A stretch of 10,455 nucleotides of DNA from Saprospiraceae bacterium. GTDB lineage: Bacteria > Bacteroidota > Bacteroidia > Chitinophagales > Saprospiraceae. How positions within the stretch are numbered: position 1 is the stretch's first letter; the number at the start of each line of letters is the position of its first letter. Shown here piece by piece: positions 6,489 through 10,455 of the stretch. The notes under the pieces are model-generated. The model worked only from the letters and a program-made list of their open reading frames with translations. It had not been told where the DNA came from and did no database searches. The stretch is taken from positions 1 to 10,455 of the forward strand of contig JALVCY010000383.1 in the NCBI GenBank assembly GCA_027009605.1, written 5' to 3'. The translations under genes were made by a program, and so were the position numbers.

Positions 6489-7256
6489 TTAACGATACCC
6501 GTTTGCCGGGCTTTCTATCCTAAAAGTATCATGGCAAGCAATTGACCAATCAACGGAAGAAACAACATAACTTCTTGAATCGATTTTTTCTAAGATGAAT
6601 GATTGATTTTCCAGGCCCCCTTCCAACTCAATTTTGATTTTATCGTATTTTTCAAAAGTCTTTCGCCCCTTCAGGAAATAGAACTTCACCCTCTTACTAA
6701 TTGACATACAGGAATGTTGCCTATCTGTTTGTATCGTTAAACTAACTACGTTATCATTAATAGAATAACTACTGCCATCTTTAAAGTCGAATTTTTGGGG
6801 TGGGAGTTTATTCGCCAAAGAGTAATTTCTTGAGAATAAGAAAGTATCTATATGCTTTTTTTTGTCATACCAATAGGTATTGGAGATTACCTCATTATTG
6901 TTGCTAATTTTGTTGACTATGGTTAAGTATGGTTTTATGTAATCATTGCCCAATAACTCTCCGGTTGTCCGATTTTCTTCCTTATAAAAGTCAATTCTTA
7001 AGTTGGTCGGTTTCAGTGTGGCGCTAGCAGGATCATATCGTTCATCAAGAATAATCTGTTCAACCAAATCTTCTAATTTTTTACTATTTTTGAGATTGTC
7101 ATAGCGTGTATTTTTATTTAAAAAGTAGATTACATAATCATCAAAACGGTATATCAGCCTATATCTAAATTCATTTTTTCTGTACAGATAGAAAATGGCC
7201 AATAAGCCTACCAACACGAAAAAAATCGTCCTAATTTCAGATTTTGAGAATTTCAT
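6489..7256 (-). CDS. AT-rich single-span membrane protein of unknown function
   Basis: A 255-residue protein that I cannot place in a family. One hydrophobic segment at about residues 9-24 (RTIFFVLVGLLAIFYL) suggests a signal anchor, leaving most of the chain outside the cytoplasmic membrane. The rest is polar, rich in Asn, Lys, Tyr, Asp and Ile, without recognisable motifs. Two Cys in the last quarter (in QHSCMS and SIACHD) could form a disulfide if exported. Base composition differs sharply from its neighbours: sampled 60-base lines inside it are about 22-35% G+C, against about 48-62% in lines of the adjacent epimerase gene. This may indicate recent acquisition or a fast-evolving orphan. 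The ATG at 7256 immediately precedes the anchor. It lies 57 bp downstream of the epimerase gene on the same strand. Confidence 0.75.
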   Translation of the reverse strand: MKFSKSEIRTIFFVLVGLLAIFYLYRKNEFRYRLIYRFDDYVIYFLNKNTRYDNLKNSKKLEDLVEQIILDERYDPASATLKPTNLRIDFYKEENRTTGELLGNDYIKPYLTIVNKISNNNEVISNTYWYDKKKHIDTFLFSRNYSLANKLPPQKFDFKDGSSYSINDNVVSLTIQTDRQHSCMSISKRVKFYFLKGRKTFEKYDKIKIELEGGLENQSFILEKIDSRSYVVSSVDWSIACHDTFRIESPANGYR

Positions 7257-7284
7257 TCCATATAAATTTAAATTGGTTCTCTAC

Positions 7285-7309
7285 AAAAAAATATCCCAAA
7301 TAGCTATTT
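7285..7309 (-). terminator. Possible weak terminator after the epimerase gene
   Basis: A 12-bp perfect palindrome, AAATAGCTATTT (7298-7309), begins 4 bp after the epimerase stop on the minus strand. It is followed, reading that strand, by GGGATA and seven T (7291-7285). The stem is AT-only with an AGCT loop, so it would be weak. It could instead be a small operator for the gene starting at 7256. Confidence 0.3.
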
Positions 7310-7313
7310 CCCT

Positions 7314-8324
7314 CTACAAATACCGAAACCCACACCCATTCCCAAATCCGGAAAATTGAACCCTACCGTCAACAATGGTCACTCCGTAGGCCGGATCCTG
7401 TTTTAGGAGTAGGGCACCATCCAAATCGGCAATATCTAAGAAGGGGAGGAGTTGGGCGATGGCACTGATTCCGATAGACGATTCGACCATGCATCCCACC
7501 ATGACTTGGAGATGGAGTTGGCGGGCTTCGGCAATCATCCGGCGTGCGGGAGTGATGCCCCCGCATTTTGGGAGTTTGATATTGACACCGTGAAAGAGGC
7601 CGGCGGCTTTGGCTACATCTTCTTCGGTTTGGCAGCTTTCATCGGCGAAAATGGGTAGGGGAGATTCGATATATAATTGTTTTTGACCGGCCGTATCTTC
7701 GACGGCTAAAGGCTGTTCGATAAAGTCCACACCTAGTGATTTTAATTTTGGCGCAAGCTCCAGGCATTGCTCGACCGTCCAAGCGGCATTGGCATCTACG
7801 CGTAGCGCTGCCGATGTGTATTTGCGGACTAACTTAATGGTTTCCAATGCGTTATCGGCACCTAATTTTATTTTATAGGCCGGCCAAGGGTGGTCTTTTA
7901 TATTTTGGATGAGCACATCTTGGGTGGATAATCCAAGCGTATAATTGGTAATGGGAAGATGGGTGTTTGTACCGCCGATGTATTGCCAAGTGGGTATTTG
8001 GTGGATTTTACCATATAGGTCATAGGCTGCTTCATCCAGAGCACTTTGCAGAAAAGGGTGGATTTTTAATTGCGCAAGCGTCTCCCAAAGTGCTTCGGGA
8101 GTCGTCATTTCTTTTTCCGCAAGGAAGTCTCTGACCTGCATGGCTTCATCGGCAAGACTATCGACCGTCACCCCATAATAAAAGATGGCCGGTGCTTCCC
8201 CAAAACCGGAATGCCCATCCTGCTGAAGTTCAACAATTAAGGACGGTTGGCTATCCCGCTTGCCTTTCGATATCGCAAAGGTTTGGGCAAGGATTAAGTC
8301 AACCCGATGAGCGATTAAATTCAT
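7314..8324 (-). CDS. ykfB: L-Ala-D/L-Glu dipeptide epimerase, enolase superfamily
   Basis: This 336-residue cytosolic enzyme would interconvert L-Ala-D-Glu and L-Ala-L-Glu, so that murein-derived dipeptides can be used by ordinary peptidases. It has the enolase-superfamily layout: an N-terminal capping domain (about 1-120) and a TIM barrel. The barrel shows the KxK acid/base motif at 151-153 and Mg ligands Asp177 (RVDANAAW), Glu203 (FIEQPL) and Asp228 (FADES). The second base is Lys253 (LPKCGG), followed by VGCMVESS (276-283). The terminal Asp300-Leu-Asp302 matches the DxD that marks dipeptide epimerases by holding the substrate's amino group. Length is close to B. subtilis YkfB and E. coli YcjG. 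Its ATG shares one base with the stop of the LD-carboxypeptidase gene (TAATG), so translation is probably coupled. Confidence 0.93.
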   Translation of the reverse strand: MNLIAHRVDLILAQTFAISKGKRDSQPSLIVELQQDGHSGFGEAPAIFYYGVTVDSLADEAMQVRDFLAEKEMTTPEALWETLAQLKIHPFLQSALDEAAYDLYGKIHQIPTWQYIGGTNTHLPITNYTLGLSTQDVLIQNIKDHPWPAYKIKLGADNALETIKLVRKYTSAALRVDANAAWTVEQCLELAPKLKSLGVDFIEQPLAVEDTAGQKQLYIESPLPIFADESCQTEEDVAKAAGLFHGVNIKLPKCGGITPARRMIAEARQLHLQVMVGCMVESSIGISAIAQLLPFLDIADLDGALLLKQDPAYGVTIVDGRVQFSGFGNGCGFRYL

Positions 8325-9364
8325 TAGCTGACCGGCGATTCAAGATAAATTAATTTTCTGGAAGTCGTATCAAAGGAGGCATGAATGCCTATCGGCAAGG
8401 TCGCTTGATCCTTGATATGTCCCACGGGGAATCCATAAAAAACAGGAATTCCCATCTTACCCAACCGGTCTCGAAGGACTTCTTCTAACGTCCATGAATT
8501 TTCGGTATCATCCGTCTCGCAGTCTTCAAAAACACCCAAGAGTATTCCGGACGCTTTGTGGATATTCGTTGAGGTCAATAATTGGGTCAACATCCGGTCA
8601 ATGCGATAGGGTTTTTCGCCGATGTCTTCGATGAAGATAATTTTATCCTTAAAATCCGGTAGCAGGCCGGTGCCGGCCATCGCACTCAACAAGGAAAGAT
8701 TGCCGCCGGCCAATCGACCGCGCATCTTGCCCGGTGTAATCACTCGCTGCCGGTAAGCATCTGACGTTTGTTCTCTATTGGCATAACCAATTTCGACGGT
8801 CAATTTGACATGACCTTCAAAAAGAACTTTTTGGAGATAGTCCATATTGTAAGCAGTGAAATCGGAAGAACCCAACGGCCCGTGAAATCCAACCACTCCG
8901 CTACGCGCAAAAATGGCATTGGATAAAGCCGTAATGTCGCTGTACCCAATCAAAATTTTGGGATGTTTGCGTATCATTTTATAGTTCAATTGCTTGATGA
9001 TTCGAGTGGTACCGTATCCGCCGCGGACACTCCAAATGGCTTTGATACTGTCTTCTTCGTACATCCGGTGCAAGTCCGAAAGCCTTTTGTCGTCTTCGCC
9101 GGCCAAATAGCCGATTTTGTTATGTGCATAAGTGCCGACCGATACGTTTAAGCCTAATTTTTCAAGGTTGAAAATGGCTTTTTCAAATTTTTCGGCAGAG
9201 GCCGGGCTTGCCGGAGCAATCAAGCCGACTTTGTCTCCTTTCTGAAGGCGCGGGGGCTTTTTGATTTTGATGCCATAAGGGCCACCCACTTTAGCAAGAT
9301 TCGGGGGGGTGGATAATAACAACGGTGCTCCGAATAAAATTTTGTTGAATTTCCGTCTTTCCAT
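8324..9364 (-). CDS. ldcA: LD-carboxypeptidase (peptidase S66) with a Tat-type signal
   Basis: LD-carboxypeptidases remove the terminal D-Ala from murein tetrapeptides during cell-wall turnover. The 346 residues carry the S66 landmarks: WSVRGGYG (111-118), the nucleophile Ser142 in GYSDIT, Glu246 in IFIEDIGE and His316 in VGHIKDQATLPIG. Ser-Glu and Glu-His spacings of 104 and 70 are close to those of the P. aeruginosa enzyme. The N-terminus MERRKFNKILFGAPLLL fits the twin-arginine pattern RRxFxK plus a hydrophobic stretch, with a possible cleavage after NLA (22-24). That implies export, unlike cytosolic E. coli LdcA. I chose ATG 9364; a TTG at 9379 would add five residues. It is the first gene of a two-gene operon. 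A loose promoter candidate (TAATTTG on the minus strand, 9425-9419) lies upstream. Confidence 0.92.
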   Translation of the reverse strand: MERRKFNKILFGAPLLLSTPPNLAKVGGPYGIKIKKPPRLQKGDKVGLIAPASPASAEKFEKAIFNLEKLGLNVSVGTYAHNKIGYLAGEDDKRLSDLHRMYEEDSIKAIWSVRGGYGTTRIIKQLNYKMIRKHPKILIGYSDITALSNAIFARSGVVGFHGPLGSSDFTAYNMDYLQKVLFEGHVKLTVEIGYANREQTSDAYRQRVITPGKMRGRLAGGNLSLLSAMAGTGLLPDFKDKIIFIEDIGEKPYRIDRMLTQLLTSTNIHKASGILLGVFEDCETDDTENSWTLEEVLRDRLGKMGIPVFYGFPVGHIKDQATLPIGIHASFDTTSRKLIYLESPVS

Positions 9365-9435
9365 TATTTTGCTTTTCAAATTTTGCTCTAAAGCGAGTAA
9401 AGTCTCGATTTATAACTTCAAATTAGTTGTTTTTA

Positions 9436-9443
9436 TTACGTAA
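9436..9443. promoter_or_regulatory. TTACGTAA palindrome on the ldcA side
   Basis: An exact 8-bp palindrome 72 bp upstream of the ldcA start. The same octamer occurs once more in this region, 10 bp from hflX. I found no third copy in the window. It is a candidate operator for an unknown dimeric regulator. Confidence 0.3.
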
Positions 9444-9503
9444 AACAAGTGCATGTTGTGCTGTTAAGCTTCCATTAAGTTTGTTCACTTAAGTTTTGGC
9501 GTA

Positions 9504-9545
9504 AGCCCAATGGTTTTGCAAAAAAATGCTAAAATCCATCGGGCT
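9504..9545. repeat. Long imperfect hairpin, possible palindromic repeat element
   Basis: AGCCCAATGG (9504-9513) faces CCATCGGGCT (9536-9545). Inside that, TTTTGCA (9514-9520) faces TGC-T-AAAA (9527-9534), leaving a six-base A loop. The full stem has about 17 pairs, two one-base bulges and one odd position. That position is A-C on the plus strand but a G-U pair on minus-strand RNA, so the structure fits better as a leader of ldcA. A weaker extension outward (9488-9497 against 9550-9559, 7 of 10) suggests an older, longer palindrome such as a degenerate MITE or REP-like unit. Confidence 0.55.
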
Positions 9546-9671
9546 GCTGAAAGTTTAGGTTAATTTGCGCAAGTTTTTTTCAAAATGCAAGACCAGCACT
9601 CATTTAGGGCTGAATATCGGCCGTAGAACCTGTTTTATCAAAAAAAAACAAATTTTGGGCAAGATAATAAC

Positions 9672-9679
9672 TATTTTTG
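9672..9679 (+). promoter_or_regulatory. Predicted -7 box of hflX
   Basis: TATTTTTG is an exact TAnnTTTG match, 58 bp before the hflX ATG. A TTTG at 9654-9657 is 14 bp upstream, shorter than the usual 19-21 bp spacing, so the -33 element is uncertain. The expected leader of about 52-55 nt would contain the CTTACGTAAG palindrome. Confidence 0.45.
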
Positions 9680-9718
9680 TTGTTCTTGTGGAAAATAGCG
9701 CATTTTTAGGCATTGTGC

Positions 9719-9728
9719 CTTACGTAAG
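9719..9728. promoter_or_regulatory. CTTACGTAAG palindrome just before hflX
   Basis: A perfect 10-bp palindrome ending 9 bp before the hflX ATG. It contains the same TTACGTAA core as 9436-9443. It lies downstream of the predicted -7 box, where a bound repressor could block transcription. Confidence 0.3.
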
Positions 9729-9737
9729 CAAATCAGA

Positions 9738-10455
9738 ATGAAACGAAATCGAAAAGGTAGGAAGGCCGAAGATTGGAATCTCGGTGAAAAAGAGCATCAA
9801 CTCATCAAAGGGACGGAGTATGCGGTATTGATTGGTGCCATATTGGATGGGCAGACCGAAGAGCAAGTAGGGGAGTATTTGGACGAACTGGAGTTTTTGG
9901 CACTGACTGCCGGGGCAAAGACCATCAAGCGTTTTACTCAAAAAATGAAGCATCCGGATTCCAGAACTTTTATCCGCAAGGGAAAGCTAGAAGAAGTAGC
10001 GGACTACATCGAACAGCATGAAGAAGTGACCTTGGCTCTTTTCGACGATGACCTTTCGGGAAAACAAGTCCGGAATATCGAAGCCGTCCTAAAAGTGAAA
10101 ATCTTGGATAGGAGCTCCTTGATTTTGGATATTTTTGCCGAAAGGGCGCAGACAGCTCAAGCAAAAACGCAAGTGGAGCTGGCGCAAATGCAGTACTTGC
10201 TGCCCCGCTTGCGCGGAATGTGGACTCACTTGGAGCGTCAAAAAGGGGGGATTGGGATGCGCGGGCCCGGGGAGAAAGAAATCGAAACGGATAGACGTAT
10301 TGTCCGGGACAAAATCGCAGCCCTAAAAAAAGATCTGCAAACCATTGACAAACAAAATAAAACCCGTCGTAAAAACCGGGGGCAATTGATTCGGGTTTCG
10401 CTGGTCGGATACACCAATGTGGGCAAATCCACCATTCTCAATTTACTCTCCAAAT
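9738..10455 (+). CDS. hflX: GTPase HflX, 5' part (runs off the window)
   Basis: HflX is a ribosome-binding GTPase that splits stalled or hibernating ribosomes, for example after heat shock. The first 239 residues are visible; the frame is open to the last base. The N-terminal HflX domain covers about 20-130, with FIRKGKLEEV (78-87) and LDRSSLILDIFAERA (123-137). It is followed by the helical linker region LAQMQYLLPRLRGMWTHLER (148-167) and the glycine-rich loop GGIGMRGPGEKEIETDRR (170-187). The G domain begins at about 218, and its P-loop GYTNVGKST (224-232) is intact. The remaining G motifs lie beyond the window. The ATG at 9738 gives a short basic lead (MKRNRKGRK). No Shine-Dalgarno sequence is seen. 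It is divergent from ldcA and has its own predicted -7 box. Confidence 0.96.
   Translation, partial: MKRNRKGRKAEDWNLGEKEHQLIKGTEYAVLIGAILDGQTEEQVGEYLDELEFLALTAGAKTIKRFTQKMKHPDSRTFIRKGKLEEVADYIEQHEEVTLALFDDDLSGKQVRNIEAVLKVKILDRSSLILDIFAERAQTAQAKTQVELAQMQYLLPRLRGMWTHLERQKGGIGMRGPGEKEIETDRRIVRDKIAALKKDLQTIDKQNKTRRKNRGQLIRVSLVGYTNVGKSTILNLLSK

Larger units (their letters stand above)
9365..9737. promoter_or_regulatory. 373 bp divergent intergenic region between ldcA and hflX
   Basis: No gene is visible. Reading along the plus strand, it contains TTACGTAA (9436-9443) and three TTAAG words (9464, 9475, 9489). A long imperfect hairpin follows (9504-9545), then an A/T-rich tract (9570-9660), the hflX -7 box (9672-9679) and CTTACGTAAG (9719-9728). 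Promoters for both ldcA and hflX should lie here. Confidence 0.6.

Noticed and set aside
6298..6492. 64-codon plus-strand frame
   Set aside because: No protein character or plausible promoter; it lies in hairpin-rich DNA and overlaps the end of a better-supported gene.
7369..7566. 65-codon minus-strand frame inside the epimerase gene
   Set aside because: It is another frame of a gene whose catalytic motifs are all intact, so there is no frameshift to explain.
9488..9600. Insertion-sequence terminal inverted repeat
   Set aside because: No transposase remnant or target-site duplication was found; only a hairpin can be supported.
9970..10453. Several 60-70 codon frames over hflX on both strands
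   Set aside because: hflX is continuous and motif-complete from 9738 to the window end; these are shadows.

Overview
The window looks like an ordinary chromosomal segment of a Bacteroidota bacterium, probably from the Saprospiria/Haliscomenobacter side of the phylum (an inference, not proven). Three things support this. No clear Shine-Dalgarno sequence precedes the start codons. Four genes have an exact TAnnTTTG box, the -7 element of Bacteroidota sigma-A promoters, just upstream. The hypothetical proteins are of a Bacteroidota-like kind (exported and small membrane proteins). Base composition is moderate in most genes, but one gene at 6489-7256 is clearly AT-rich.

Layout. Positions 1-164 hold a degenerate 20-22 bp C-rich tandem repeat. 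It precedes a YhhQ/VUT-family queuosine-precursor transporter (165-974, +). An exported protein of unknown function follows (1082-1975, +). It converges on a single-domain FAD/NAD(P) oxidoreductase (2018-2761, -). Divergent from that is a family 2 glycosyltransferase (2915-3598, +), followed by aspartyl-tRNA synthetase aspS (3709-5478, +) with a probable terminator. A small polytopic membrane protein (5624-6127, -) faces aspS. Then come a 361 bp gene-free stretch rich in hairpins (6128-6488) and an AT-rich single-span membrane protein (6489-7256, -). Next is a two-gene murein-peptide operon on the minus strand: an LD-carboxypeptidase with a Tat-type signal (8324-9364) whose stop overlaps the start of an L-Ala-D/L-Glu dipeptide epimerase (7314-8324). 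A 373 bp divergent regulatory region with a long hairpin and two TTACGTAA palindromes separates this operon from the ribosome-associated GTPase gene hflX (9738 to beyond the window end, +).

How the genes work together. The only clear functional unit is the LD-carboxypeptidase/epimerase pair, which matches the ykfA-ykfB logic of peptidoglycan peptide recycling: D-Ala is trimmed from murein peptides and L-Ala-D-Glu is converted to L-Ala-L-Glu. AspS, HflX and the queuosine-precursor transporter all touch translation or tRNA modification, but they are not co-transcribed. I see no defence system, prophage, intact insertion sequence, CRISPR array, tRNA or rRNA. The least explained parts are the hairpin cluster at 6294-6481, the divergent region 9365-9737, the repeat array at the left edge, and three genes of unknown function.
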